A stretch of DNA of 64,000 nt, taken from contig CAHIKZ030001780.1 in assembly GCA_903632075.3 (NCBI GenBank), positions 527,001 through 591,000 of the forward strand. The letters are read 5' to 3'. This document shows positions 1 through 10,999 of this stretch, one piece after another. How positions within the stretch are numbered: the stretch's first letter is position 1; each line of letters begins with the position of its first letter. The DNA is from Acanthosepion pharaonis. Taxonomy: Eukaryota > Mollusca > Cephalopoda > Sepiida > Sepiidae. The notes beneath the pieces were generated by a model. The model had not been told where the DNA came from, searched no databases, and worked only from the letters and a program-made list of their open reading frames with translations. The translations under genes and the position numbers were made by a program.

Positions 1-292
1 TTCAATCAAATAATAATACTATTCTGTCACTTGTTGCAAACATCCCAAATGAAAACTTCTTTTACGGTTTAAATCCCGGATTTTGGCTTTCAACCATTGC
101 ATAAAGACACATATAAACCACCTCATCTTCTCTCATCAAATCTGGATGGAATAGTATTTCTCTAATGTTATTTATGAAAAATATTCCTTTGGCATTGTGA
201 CGGAAAAGCCACAGAAAATATAACTGACAATTTTTACTAAGTGAACCTGCCACATCCTGCTGAAAAACCGGCTCCCTTAAGATTACCAAATT
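1..292. other. No recognised feature
   Basis: AT-rich sequence. A 75-codon reading frame on the minus strand (62-289) resembles no family I know and has no flanking splice or promoter signals that I can defend. Confidence 0.5.
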
Positions 293-582
293 TAAGCAAT
301 GTCAAGCCTCATCAGTACCTAGATGAGTACCCGCTGGGGAATACCAGGTACTGTAATGATGTTTGGATGTTCTAATGGATAACGTCTCGTTGGTTTCGTA
401 TATTCACTTACACGCAAATACCCTTGAAAAGGTATGAATCCATCTCTCCCCACCAGCTGTAGGTTAATTAGTAAGACTTGTATCTCACAATCAATATTAT
501 TTTAAAAAATCCTTCTAAAATTATTTTCTGGCTTTAAATAAACCGTAAAGGATTGATAAATCGTAGAAAACGAACCAATCAA
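293..582 (+). mobile_element. 5S rRNA-derived SINE, 5' truncated
   Basis: Positions about 295-355 match the 3' half of 5S rRNA, including the internal control C-box region (GATGAGTACCCGCTGGGGAA, then a TACCAGGTACTGTAA end). A non-5S body follows, with the landmarks TATATTCACTTACACGCAAA, CATCTCTCCCCACCAGCTG and a tail ending TAGAAAACGAACCAATCAAT. The same body and tail follow the complete 5S head at 49680-50318, which defines the family. The first half of the 5S head is missing here, so internal pol III transcription is unlikely. The structure matches the known SINE3-type class; this subfamily assignment is inferred from this window alone. Confidence 0.8.
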
Positions 583-699
583 TTATACGGCACTGTAACT
601 ATTATGATTGAATCATTTTTGTCAAAAATCCTTAAAATGATAAATGAAAATGTCACATTTAGTGCCTTTATGTTGATTATTTGCATTTTGAAGTTTGGC

Positions 700-959
700 G
701 CGAAGAAAATATAAATTGAACATTTCGAATATCTTTCATGTTATTAGCTTGTATTTTTTAGATATTTTAACAGGTTCGCAATCCAAACACGTGTACAAAA
801 GAGCTTGGAAAATTTATCAGACACGTATATATCGAGTAAAGAAGAGGCAAAGTAAAACAGGAAGTAAAGTAGCCTAACGAGTTTGTGTGAATGGATGGCC
901 GGACAGAGACTGTGGGAGAGGGGATTAATGGGACAGTTGTTAACTTTGAAATATTCATA
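700..959. other. No recognised feature
   Basis: Two short overlapping frames on opposite strands (695-877 plus, 767-958 minus) show no domain. The segment lies just beyond the 3' side of the L-A LINE fragment and may be unrelated unique DNA. Confidence 0.4.
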
Positions 960-1680
960 GAAAAGGAATAGAAGATTCGTTACGGCGATGGAAAGATGAC
1001 TGAATCTTTAATGCCAGGTCAGGGCCAATAATATGGGAGATGCTTCTTTACATTTTATGAAGAATCTCTAAATACAGAGCAGAAGCACCAGACCAGATGT
1101 GACAGCAATATTCTGCATTAATGCATAAAGATCTTGAAGAGTAGCCGTTTAAGACAACTTTCATTTCACGATTTAATAAAAAAGATAGATTCAGATAAAA
1201 AATTCGTCAAGAAATATCATAACCTTTAAATATGTGAAGAACGACAGAAGGGCAAACTTTGTCATGAAGTCACAACTCTTTAAGTCTGAATCGTTAATAG
1301 ATCACTAGTTGGCCTAGAGAAGAGAAAGCCATATTGCCTATCTGAAAGAAGAACCGGCGATGTGAATTTAAAGCCTCTAGTACTTTGCCAAAAAGTGTTA
1401 GAAGGCTAGCAAGCCGATAGTTAGAAGGATCAGACAGTTCAACTGAGTTCTTAAAGACTGGAACAACAAAAGAGGAAATCCAACGAGCAGGAAAGTAAGA
1501 AGCAGCAAGAAATTTATTGTAGAGTTTAGGGAGAACCGGAGCACATTTCTTAAGGACTATTGCATGGATAACATTAAGTTCACTTGCTTTGTGAGGGTTC
1601 AGTTTAGAGATGATAGCAACACAACGTGTTTGAATATCTCTTCGGCTTTCAACCCACATTATGAGGAGGGAACTGGTCAT
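960..1680 (-). mobile_element. LINE family L-A: reverse transcriptase and C-terminal fragment
   Basis: The minus strand from 1680 to 1294 reads through the start of a non-LTR reverse transcriptase: a conserved helix (ISKLNPHKASELNVI), VLKKCAPVLPKLYNKFLAAS, and the box with VVPVFKNSVELSDPSNYR before GKVLEAL. A frameshift lies near 1350, where the Q-Y-G-F box should follow. The segment 1000-1150 aligns in order with the C-terminal region of the same family at 50540-50650, so the central palm with the YADD box is deleted. The element is dead. In this family the protein would carry an APE endonuclease followed by RT. Confidence 0.85.
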
Positions 1681-1760
1681 ATGCTCAGCTACGCAGTAAA
1701 CCTACGACCACCTCCGCTCAAAGGGCTGATAATGATGATACCACTATTACTCAGAGGATG
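1664..1760 (+). repeat. Short segment shared with 51732-51870
   Basis: GAACTGGTCATATGCTCAGC followed by a purine-rich stretch and a GATAATGATGAT tail is similar to GAACTGGTTAGATGCTCAGC and its (GAT/GAC)n tail at 51732-51870. Both lie on the 5' side of an L-A reverse transcriptase fragment, so the segment may be part of that LINE. Function unknown. Confidence 0.4.
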
Positions 1761-2055
1761 GGATAGTGCAACGACTAGCGACTTGGAAAGGAAAATCGAC
1801 GAGCTGAGTTCGAATTCTCTGAAGTTCGTTACATCCACTATTGCACCAATACAATTCAGAAATGTAAGTATCTGTTTCTTCACTACATCAGTTATGGATA
1901 AAATAGCAAAGGTGGTTAGTTTATCTTGGCATCCAGTCAAGGAGAAGGAAAACTCTGGGTTCAAAGCCAGCCTGAAGTACCCCGTTTAGCTTGTTCTAGA
2001 TACACCACTGATGCTATAGCTGTAATACATATGGTGCCACTACATCCCTGTTCAA

Positions 2056-2305
2056 TTATGGAATTCGTGACATGACAGTGGATACGCAAAAAGCGACATC
2101 TATTGCAGTACAATGTTTTATGTAACTCCAATTTGATGGTTTTATGTCCCCTTCAACAAAAACAAGTTTATCATTATTCGTTGTTATTCGTGTCGTATAT
2201 CCTTTTACACCACATTCCACTTCCTGGAAAAGTGTCTGCTTTCCCATCCTTATAGAATTGGCGCCGTTCGCCCCTGGGCTCACCTTTCCTTTGAAAAAAA
2301 AAAAC
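2056..2305 (-). other. Possible orphan exon-like frame
   Basis: A 75-codon minus-strand frame (KGYTTRITTNNDKLVFVEGD and WSYIKHCTAIDVAF are typical parts) starts downstream of a 12-nt pyrimidine run ending in CAAAG, which could act as a 3' splice site on the minus strand. Composition is more protein-like than the microsatellite frames nearby. I cannot assign a domain, and no second exon is visible. Chance is still the likeliest explanation. Confidence 0.15.
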
Positions 2306-2490
2306 GTGGAAACATAGCGTAAAAGAAATGAAAATAAGCCATTTTATTTCAGTAAGAATCAAATCAATTCATCTTTCTGACTGGCAAAATAGCCATTTTA
2401 ACTGTCATTAAAAAAAGAATGCTTCGTTATCATTTCGCACAACAGAACGCATAAATTACCTTAGATAAAAACAAATTTCTATAACTGATG

Positions 2491-2772
2491 AAAGTGTGAG
2501 AGAAAAAGAGAGAGAAAGAAAGAGAGAATGAAAGAGAGAGATTGAAAGAGTGAGTAAAAGCGAGACAGAGAGTGAATGAGAGAAAGAATGAAAGACAGAA
2601 TGAAAGAGAAAATTAATGAAGGTGAGATAATGAAAGAGAAAGAGAATGAAAGCGAAGGAGAAAGTGAAACACAGAGAGCAAGAAAGACAGAGAAAATGAA
2701 AGGGAGAGGGAATGAAAGAGAATAAAAGAGAAAGAGAGAGAATGAAAGAGAGAGAAGGAGACAGAATATGCA
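2491..2772. repeat. Purine-rich (GA/GAAA)n low-complexity tract
   Basis: About 280 bases are almost only A and G on the plus strand, built from GAGA, GAAA and GAATGAAAGAGA units. Overlapping minus-strand frames rich in F, L and S are translations of this tract and not proteins. Confidence 0.95.
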
Positions 2773-3225
2773 AAAAAGCAAATGATAATATTTTATTTTA
2801 TTTTTATAGAATCTAAAGTTTTACTTATCTAAGAAAAGAATCCATTTAATAGTTGCCAGTGAATTGGATGGATGTTCTTTTGTTGAGGTTTATTCTTGAA
2901 GCAAAATATGCTGGCCAATGATCGTTTCAAATGCAGGTGCTGGTGTTGGTAATGCAGCATCCATTTCTGCGATTAAGTTGATAAAACACGCAACGATGCC
3001 AAAGATTTTCCATAAAAAAAGCGTGTTTCTCAGAAAACTTAACATGTACGTTAAACAATCTTTTGAACTTTTGAGTTTTGCTGAGTAAAACTGAATATAC
3101 TTTTTTCAGCTCTTTTCTGGATTGCGAGGAGTGAGTGATTCAAGTGGAACAATCGTTCTAGCTTAGAATTTTGTGCAAAGAATACAATTCCATTAAATGA
3201 GTAATACACACAAGGAAATCTACCT

Positions 3226-3480
3226 ATATTTATGAGATGAGGTATTGTAACCATTTACACTATTTACATTGGACTGTTGTCCTCATCTTTATTGCCATAT
3301 TCACGACATTTCGGCCATTGTACACTCCGGCCTTCTTCAAGTGGTATACGTTGGAATCTCGAGCTGATCTCTTTATTTAGTCCACGGTGATATATGGTTC
3401 TAATTCCACACATACCATTCCTTTTGGGGATATCTCCGTTTCCGGGTTAGACCCAGTGGATAAAAGAGCGAAATTAAAAA
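3226..3480. mobile_element. Family F composite retroposon, left part
   Basis: The segment starts with TATTTATGAGATGAGGTATT and continues through CCTCATCTTTATTGCCATAT and CGACATTTCGGCCATTGTAC to CCGGCCTTCTTCAAGTGG. This is the inverted-flank module also present at 30502, 34120, 41339 and 58408. It ends in CCAGTGGATAAAAGAG, the start of the tRNA-like centre. The remainder of the element is missing or diverged here. Confidence 0.75.
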
Positions 3481-3764
3481 TATAAGATGGTGAAAATTTA
3501 CCCATCTCACCCGGTATACTAAAAACCTAAAATAGACAATGCTTGCAAGGGTAGATATGTTATTAATAAGTATACAAAATGTAATATATTGAACAGAAGA
3601 AAATATAAGAGCACAGAGACACATGTGCGTATTTATCTGATTACAAAAATATTATGTGGGCTGATCGTTCAAAATTTCCATCCTAAAAATAGATAATCAC
3701 TTTCAAATTTAGAAATCATTTGTTGCAGGAAAGTAATTCTAAACTCAGGATTATCCGACAAGAA

Positions 3765-3860
3765 ACCAGTCTGTTGAATGAAAACGTCGGTTCGTGAAAT
3801 TGGTGATATAGTAATTGTGAGTTCAATCCTCGGGCTGGGTAGCACATACTTAGACTCTGC
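3765..3860 (+). mobile_element. Family F tRNA-like segment
   Basis: AACGTCGGTTCGTGAAATTG, then AATTGTGAGTTCAATCCTCG, match the centre of family F at 12805-12870. AGTTCAATCC fits a pol III B box. Flanks are diverged. The 60-codon frame that follows to 3960 has no recognisable domain. Confidence 0.6.
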
Positions 3861-3960
3861 AGAAGGGTACTCAGTGGAAGACTTAGGTCAGTCCCTCGCG
3901 CCTGAAACGTTCTCAAAAGGAGAAAACCCTGAGGGCTGTACTGTCAAAATCCCACTTTAA

Positions 3961-4519
3961 ATCTTGTATCATATCCCGTTCGAGTTGGGAGATGGTTAAA
4001 TCAAGGATGTGATTTTTTCATACTTCCCGACACAAGGATTAACTCTCTTCTGCCTGGAAAAAATATGCTTTAGCCACCGCTTTAATGCACTAGGCCTTAT
4101 TTCATGGATAATCCAGTAGTGTCATTTTGAAATGTTAACATTAAATTTATATTGAATTAGTGTCTTTTTTCATAAAAGTTGTTCAGTTTTCATTTTTATG
4201 TTAGGTTATACCGCGGGGGGCACCGATTCGTTCAGTAATATTATATCCTCGTCTTGTTCTCTATCATTTTGTCCTTATTTCACAGGCCATGATGAACACT
4301 CTTTTTTATCAGCCATATTTGATTTCAGTGTATCTCACCGGATTACAGCTTTTCGGTGTTCCTTCATCTTTACTTTTAGGAGTCGGCTGGACTCGTGCTT
4401 GCCGTTGTGTCAAGGAATATAAAGAAGTAATGAATTAAAAAGACGAACTATTTTTGCATCCTACACCTCAACATTTCTCGCCATCAGGCTTTCCCTGTTA
4501 ATCCTTTCTCAAGTGTTCC
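3961..4519. other. No recognised feature
   Basis: Unique-looking AT-rich DNA; a 74-codon frame at 4198-4422 shows nothing recognisable. Confidence 0.45.
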
Positions 4520-5115
4520 AAAAGTAGGTCTAAATTTAAAACTTACCAAAAGAGAAACTATGATTAGCAATTAAAATGAAGGCAGTTATGACACCTATAC
4601 TGAATCCACCATAAACATTCAGATTGTGAAATTAGTAAATACCTCAGTGTTTAACCAATTACAACAAATTTTGTATAGGAGAAAGGGAAATTAGAGTAGA
4701 TTGTGCTAGTGGTAGTTTCGCCTGTTGGAGAGGACAGTCTATCTTCGTACCTCGTCGACTGGCGCTACACAATCACAGAGAACTGTCCGAAATCACGGAA
4801 ATGACATCATATGAGTACTTTCAGCAGCAGTAACAACTAAAATGGATATCACATGTAACTTGAGAAAGTATTGACATAATCAAGATTTTAACGTTCCACA
4901 CTACTTTGAACAAAAGAATAGGAAGGAAACCGCCATTAATACGGGAAAGAGTGATAACCTATTTTCATGGAAAAAAAACGTTTTAAGAGAAAGATTGTAT
5001 GAATTCAACTGAAAGTAGTACTGGCTGCTCGGTCAATGAATATCGAATGTTTCCTTATGAGGAAACGGCTAATATTACAGTTACCAATACTATTATTAAA
5101 TCTACGATTCATAAA
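4520..5115 (+). mobile_element. LINE family L-C fragment
   Basis: The segment aligns in order with 34960-35500: a stretch around AAATTAGTAAAT that follows the RT thumb in the longer copy, then CAACTAAAATGGATATCACA, then CTGGCTGCTCGGTCAATGAA near 5020. Reading frames are interrupted by many stops. It is an internally deleted relic of the same LINE whose YxDD box is visible at about 34860. Confidence 0.65.
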
Positions 5116-5565
5116 CTTATCCGTATATATAGAGTGAAGGACACTGCTTCCTGTAATGACAGGTGTAATTTAAGGTTCTTGCTTTCTAACAATAATTGCA
5201 AGAGAAAATAATTTGTCTTATACCTAACCATTAATTTTGTTATTAATTTAAGATAATCCCCAATACAATCTTTAAAATGACATCTCTTGATTGGGACGTG
5301 CAGCTTGGATTGATAATCCATTCCCGGGGCCCGACACTTCTAAATTGTATGTTTCTTGCAAAGCTTTAGCTAACGATTGCCGTTCACGGAAGTAAAATAA
5401 ATAGAATGAAATAAAAGATGAGGTCCTCTTGAAGAAGGTGCTTATCGTTGCTTTTGTTTTAGTCTTATAAAATAACATATAGAATTAAACATATTTTAAT
5501 CTGGAGAGAATTCAAGAGAAAATAATTGAAGCTCTTATGAGTGACATAAAAGTGAGAACTCATGT
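5116..5565. other. No recognised feature
   Basis: Two 68-70 codon frames on opposite strands overlap here; neither shows a domain. No repeat copy found elsewhere in the window. Confidence 0.45.
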
Positions 5566-5612
5566 GCACACGCACGCACACACAAACACACACACACACA
5601 CACACACGTGTC
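5566..5612. repeat. (CA)n microsatellite
   Basis: CACACGCACGCACACACAAA grading into a clean CA run. Confidence 0.95.
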
Positions 5613-6180
5613 TATATGTAACGTGTGTTCAATAAAAAAAAAACTGCACTCACTATTTATATAACAATAAATGCAGTGTTTATTGATTTGCAAAAAAAGA
5701 TGTATGGTTAAAATTAAAATTAATACATATTAATGCTTATTGACTTACAAAGAAGATGAACGGTTTAATTTGAATATTAAATGAAATTTAGAATACTTCC
5801 TCTTTTTTCGAAAAAAGAAAAAAAAACTTAATTAAAATGAGGCTTGTGAGTTTTACCGTGATTAACCGATCAATTGTGAGCAACACTAAATTCAACCTAA
5901 CTCAAAAAATTTATACATTTCATGTATGAAGTTTGTGCATATAAATCCTAGACAATTTCATTTGGGGCAGTTACAAATGGTTACATTATTTCGTAAAATA
6001 TATATAAGTATGACGTTCAGCTTTCACAAGAAGTTAAAGGTAGGCGGGGATCTAGCATAATGTTAACTAATTCATATTTAATTGGTTAATCAAGGTAAAA
6101 ACTACAAGCCTCTATTTAATACTGATTTTTTTTCGAAAGTATGATGCTTTTAAAAGTAAATTAAATTTATAGTTTATTGA
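5613..6180. other. AT-rich stretch, nothing recognised
   Basis: TTAAT-rich DNA with short A and T runs and no open frame of note. TTAATACATATTAATGCTTA-type imperfect repeats around 5640-5770 are the only structure. Confidence 0.5.
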
Positions 6181-6266
6181 GAAGAAGAAGAAGAAGAAGA
6201 AGAAGAAGAAGAAGAAGAAGAAGAAGAAGAAGAAGACGAAGACGAAGAAGAAGAAGAAGAAGAAGT
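6181..6266. repeat. (GAA)n microsatellite
   Basis: About 28 GAA/GAC units. Unlike 25831-25887, no LINE 3' end is visible upstream. Confidence 0.97.
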
Positions 6267-6438
6267 AGACGATAAATAAGAGCGAGTACTGAAAGATTTT
6301 TGTGCAAACTCACTTTTGGAGATTTGACCAAATATATATCATTTCGAAGGGGTAAAGTTTTATGGTCTCACAAAGAGGTTTTCAGCACTTCCACGTAAAT
6401 TAAAAATGATTTGAGATGGATAGTGTCGTATTAATAGA

Positions 6439-6757
6439 TTGAGACTGCTAAACAAACAGAAGATGTATGTTTATCTGTGTGTGTGTAAGCTATTTATGCA
6501 CGTCCACATATCTCGACCGAATTCTCACATATATTGCAAATTTATTAACAAAGGTCAAAACCAACTTTTTAATCTCCAGGCACCCGTGTTTGGCAGAAAA
6601 ATCGATAAAACCAAGGCAAAGTTACATACGAACATTTTTTTTACTGGATGAGCTGATGTTCTTTGCACTTAATGCAAAACATAGCTCATGTTTATGTAGA
6701 TTACTTGACAATTCTCCTGTGACATTGGGTTCACACAAAAAATTGCCAAGAACTTGA
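6439..6757. other. Overlapping plus-strand frames, unassigned
   Basis: Two frames of 70 and 96 codons overlap with no recognisable motif. I treat them as chance. Confidence 0.4.
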
Positions 6758-6889
6758 AAAAAAAGGGCTTTTTGTACTACTTAAAATAAAAACTTGAATA
6801 AATTCCTCATTTTTATCCGATTTTCTTCTAATATGTCGCAAAAATTGCCATTATGCAAGAAATAAGATAGTGTACTGATCGCTTCCCCG

Positions 6890-6985
6890 CGTATAACGAA
6901 AAACCACGAAAACCCACGAAAAACCACGAAAACCCACGAAAACCCACGAAAAACCACGAAAACCCACGAAAAACGCCCGTTTTTC
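6890..6985. repeat. Minisatellite of AAAACCCACG / AAAAACCACG units
   Basis: Alternating 9- and 10-base units form about nine copies. On the minus strand they translate as repeating V-F-V-V-F-R-G-F-S-W, which explains two artefact frames of 67 and 83 codons. Confidence 0.9.
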
Positions 6986-7625
6986 GACCATAACTCTGTG
7001 GTTTTCCATCCCATGCTTTCCAAGTTTGGCATGTAAATTACATATGATACACAAATTGTCTTGCGTGAATGTTTGGCTTAGATTATTTCAGTTAAATGGA
7101 CGAAACCTGCGACAAACTAGGTCTAATATCGACTTTTGCCATTTAACCAATAGCTTCCTCATATGATTCCATCCGAAATTGGCATTCGAACAATCTTTGA
7201 TACAAAGAATGTTTGAGAAGGGAAAAAAATTCTCGAAGAACCTCTTATTAACCCGAGCTTTACAGTCAACGTACAAAGAAGAAGAGCGTTCATGGGTTTG
7301 CACTTGCAGTTGAATTCCTGCTTTTGTTTGATTATTAGATTTGTGAACAATGTCATACTATTTAAAAATTATAACGGCCATACGAAATTTACTGAATATC
7401 TAAAACATTGAAACAATTTAACTCCGAGCAACGATCACTCAAGAAGGTTTTATCGATAGAATTCCTTTATTAAGAACACTTGCGAAGGACATACCGTAAA
7501 AAAGATGCGGGGGAGCTTAGTATACCAACGGATGATGCATGCAAGCGGGGACGTAGGCAGACATTTCTAGACAGAACTGTGTGAGTATACAGGGGGTGCG
7601 GTTATAAAATTGCAGCCATGTACAC
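6986..7625. other. No recognised feature
   Basis: Minus-strand frames of 65 and 71 codons overlap at 7088-7356 without a domain. AT-rich, no repeat copy seen. Confidence 0.4.
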
Positions 7626-7638
7626 CCGTTGCCGGGTA

Positions 7639-7691
<53 letters not shown>

Positions 7692-7704
7692 AAGAGATGA
7701 ACAG

Positions 7705-7762
<58 letters not shown>
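7639..7762. repeat. Compound (TA)n-(GA)n-(GATA)n microsatellite
   Basis: About 35 bases of TA, then AGAGAGAG, then about 13 GATA units. The minus-strand frame SLSLYIYIY is an artefact of it. Confidence 0.97.
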
Positions 7763-7763
<1 letters not shown>

Positions 7764-7936
7764 AACTTTAATATTTCTCTGTAACATTTGTCCTGATACC
7801 AGGTAAATTGAAAACATCTACATTATATGAATGCCGTTAAATAAAGAAAGATTTCATAGCGCTAGTTTAGTGAGTTGGATTTTCTCAGTTATCTCAGCAC
7901 TGTGTTATTGTGTGGCATAATATGTCTACTGCCAAG

Positions 7937-8160
7937 TAATTGGTAGCAAGCTAGTCTAGTGGACCATTAATATTGTTTTGCGAGTTCGATCCTCACCAGG
8001 GGTCCCAGCATTGTGACATTGCTCTCGACTAAGATGAGCTTACTAAATGTCTGCCCACCTCATACTATGCAATTGTTACTTCGCTCCTTTCAGCTGACTA
8101 ATGTCTTGATTTCGATCCTCAGTGGGCGCTCTAAAACACTGGCCTTATATAAATTAACTT
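7937..8160 (+). mobile_element. tRNA-like SINE, two partial units
   Basis: A box-like TAGTCTAGTGG is followed by the B-box-like GCGAGTTCGATCCTCACC and the family landmark TCACCAGGGGTCCCAGCATT. A second partial unit ends in TTTCGATCCTCAGTGGGCGC near 8130. The same landmark sequence (GATCCTCACTGGGCGCC) recurs at 29217, 33575 and 39378. This is a tRNA-derived SINE class; copies too diverged to be tRNA genes. Confidence 0.8.
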
Positions 8161-8221
8161 TATTGTAGTTTGTGGAGATGAACCTTACTATTAATTATTT
8201 CGTACTTTTTTTTTTTTTTAG

Positions 8222-8640
8222 GACGCAAGGGGTTACAGAAAATTTGGAGCAAGATCAGATAGGCGTGATAGAAGAAAGGATGAGGGGAGGAGCGCGACTT
8301 GACCCTATATTTCCTTGAGGGGATGAAAGCGTCGATTCCAGCTTTAACCCAGGATGAGACCTCAGAAGCACATTCTTGGACGGGAAGCGTAAAGACACCA
8401 TCCCAGGGGACATCGCAGAGGAAATCACGGAACGCGTCCCAGTAAGCTCGTTTGGTAGGAGGTTCTTTGCAGTGGGTGGAGTTGAAGGAGATGTTAACAG
8501 ATATTACCGCATGATCAGAGTTACCAAGAGGGCAGAGTTGCGTGGCGCTACAGGACTCGAGGATGGAGGTAAAACACAGATCGAGAAGAGAGGCTTTGCT
8601 TTCCCGGTTGAAGGCAAAACGAGTGGGGAAGTTAACTATC
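8222..8640 (-). mobile_element. LINE L-A: end of APE endonuclease and linker to RT, open frame
   Basis: Read on the minus strand from 8640, about 135 codons are free of stops. They contain VNFPTRFAF, SLLDLCFTS, and PLGNSDHAVISV, which carries the SDH motif that closes the active site of APE-type endonucleases in non-LTR retrotransposons. Then follow YWDAFRDFLCDVPWD and the weakly conserved linker before RT. There is no ATG at the start because the copy is truncated. The open frame and the intact SDH suggest a younger insertion than the other L-A copies here. The frame ends in a poly-A/T run near 8222. Confidence 0.85.
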
Positions 8641-8669
8641 TAGGCAAAACGAGTGGGGAAGTTAACTAT
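8613..8669. repeat. 27-bp tandem duplication
   Basis: A 27-base unit beginning GGCAAAACGAGTGGGGAAGT and ending TAACTAT occurs twice with a 3-base spacer (8613-8639 and 8643-8669). It lies at the upstream edge of the LINE frame, so it may mark a slippage or insertion junction. Confidence 0.95.
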
Positions 8670-10060
8670 TTTACTGATACTAATAACAATAATAGTTTTA
8701 ATGATATTAATGCCAATGATAATTTAGTAATATTTAATAATTCTAATGATAATAATTTTTACAATCTAATAGCTATACCAATTTTAATTCTAATAATAAT
8801 AATAATTTTATATGTACTAATGAGTTAGGATCTAATATAGATCAAATGTGGATCAGAATCCGAAAGAAGGATTAAGATAAAGAAGAAATAGCAAACGCTT
8901 ATCAATCGAACCTGTTTCACTTTTATTAAAGCTGAGGTAATGAGAAAAGAAATATATCTCTATATCTCATTCTCTGACAAAGCTTTAATAAATGTCAAAC
9001 ATATTAGATTGATAACCGTTTTCTATTTGTTCTATATTTTATCATATGTGTTATTAAAAAATAATTTTAATAATTAAAACTGACGATGGCCTTCTGCAAG
9101 ATCAGCTTTTTAAATATTTTTTAGTGAAAATAATGTTGCATATAATCGTTGATTTAACATTTAACTAAATTAACAACAATTGTGCCAACAATCACAGCAA
9201 ATCAACGTTAATTTAACTGATAATTCTATTTATGCTGCGTTTACTTGAGTTTAAATCTTAGCACTCTGGATGGTTGAAAAGTTAAATGAGTCGTCAGGTT
9301 TTATATAAAGTCCTTAATTTAAGAAAAAAAACTCTGAAGGTCACAGATAACAAAGAACGATGAGGATTCATAGACATATACAGCAAAGGTGGAGGCGTGT
9401 GTTATGCAAAATACCGTAAACTTATGAACATTCCAACATATAGGATCGTGAGAGAGATTCTGAGGAAACGTCTATGAAAAGAAACTTTTAGAGAAAGCAC
9501 CAGATGTCTGCATGAAAAGAATTAGAGAGAAAAACAAAAACATAATTTCCTAATAACCAAGAGCATCTTACAGTCTGGCAGACATTTCGAAGTTACACTC
9601 ACATAAAAAGCTAATATAATAAGTGAAAATATTTAACAGGACGCCAATTCATTCTGAATGTGGCACAAGGCCTTTTTAATAAGTTGGGATCCCAAGCGTA
9701 CGTTGCGACCAGAGTTATAAATAGATTCAGTTTTTGCAAAAGTTACAATAATCTCAACGATGAATCCGACAATAATAATAATAACAGCAACTATAAAATT
9801 TTCTCTCTAACTTTTCTCATAATATAAATAATAAATATGATTGACATAACTCTTCCAATATTTTCAACAGTTAAAAAAAGAATGTGATTTGAGAAAAGAA
9901 AAAGAAAAAAAACGCAGTGTTTGACAATGTTCAAACAGATTTCAACAGAATATTTGTCTTCTTTAAGTTATATTTCAAATTTATTTAAGTATAAGAATAT
10001 ATGAATCTACAAAAATTATAAGTTTTTCATTTTTTCTTAATTCATGCTATTCTCTTAACT
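8670..10060. other. AT-rich stretch, nothing recognised
   Basis: AAT/ATT-rich imperfect runs at 8670-8820 give a poly-N frame. No element copy or coding signal was found in the remaining 1.2 kb. Confidence 0.5.
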
Positions 10061-10062
10061 GT

Positions 10063-10064
<2 letters not shown>

Positions 10065-10114
<50 letters not shown>

Positions 10115-10160
10115 GAAGAAGAAGAAGAAGAAGAAGAAGAACAACAACAACAACAACAAG
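10065..10160. repeat. Compound (AAT)n-(GAA)n-(CAA)n microsatellite
   Basis: About 16 AAT units, then eight GAA, then six CAA units. Confidence 0.97.
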
Positions 10161-10254
10161 AATAAGAAAACTAAGGAAATATGAAATGTTGGAGATGTAA
10201 ATATAAAAAAAAATTGGCACTTAAATATTAATTCTGTTCCGGTTGTGTTTAGAG

Positions 10255-10995
10255 CTTTGGGTCTGGTTTAGAAAGGAACTCAAGAACATATCAACAAAAT
10301 CAACAAAAATAAATAAATTAGTAAAACATCAGTAACAACGAAAATGGATAACACATGTAACCTAAAGAGAAAATAATTATACAATCAAGATCTTCACTTT
10401 CACACTACTTCAAAAAGGTTCCATCAATTCTGGAAAGAGCGATGGCAATTAGTGGATTTGAGAAATCTAGGTAACTGAAAATTCGTTCGCTGTAAGTTTG
10501 TCTTCCTGTGTCTTTTTAATAAATACTTTCATTTTAATTGTCCGGATGAACTCTTTGCTATGGTATCTAGATTTTTTGAATTTAACGCAGCACGTGGCGA
10601 TCTCACCAATTTACAGTGGAGCTGGCTAAATGTAGCCGTAAATTCTATGCTAATAGTTTCTTTTCTAGCACTTCTCGCTTGTGGAACTCCCTTCCTGTTG
10701 CATGCTTTCCAGCCAACTTTAATCTGCAAAAATTTAAATGCAATGTCAATCAATATCTACTGTCTTCCTCATTATACTTTTCTCTTCCTGTTTGTTATTA
10801 ATGTTTCTGTTTCTAATTCTTTGACACTCAGTAATCCCTTGTGACTTTGTGGCATTACTGCCTTTCTTGAGGTGAAATCGATTAAAAAAAAATAAAATAA
10901 AAGTCTTTATAAATTTCAACTAACAGTAGTGTTGGCTTGTCGGTCAATGAATTTGGAATGTTTCCTCATAGAGAAACATTTACGCTTGTGCTGAC
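10255..10995 (+). mobile_element. LINE L-C relic split by an L-A 3' end
   Basis: Two L-C pieces, 10255-10520 (CAACGAAAATGGATAACACA, homologous to 4840 and 35340) and 10900-10995 (TTGTCGGTCAATGAATTTGG, homologous to 5025), are colinear with the uninterrupted copy at 4520-5115. Between them lies the L-A end at 10525-10890. The order of insertion is therefore L-C first, L-A second. Confidence 0.65.
10525..10890 (+). mobile_element. LINE L-A 3' end with A-rich tail
   Basis: The segment encodes the family C-terminus: CPDELFAMVSRFFEFNAARG, then (after a frameshift near 10615) ELAKCSRKFYANSFFSSTSR, LWNSLPVACFPANFNLQKFK and CNVNQYL. A short 3' UTR with TTATTAATGTTTCTGTTTCT ends in an A-rich tail at 10885-10900. 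This is a typical 5'-truncated LINE insertion. The same 3' UTR follows at 15660. Confidence 0.88.
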
Positions 10996-10999
10996 TGAG

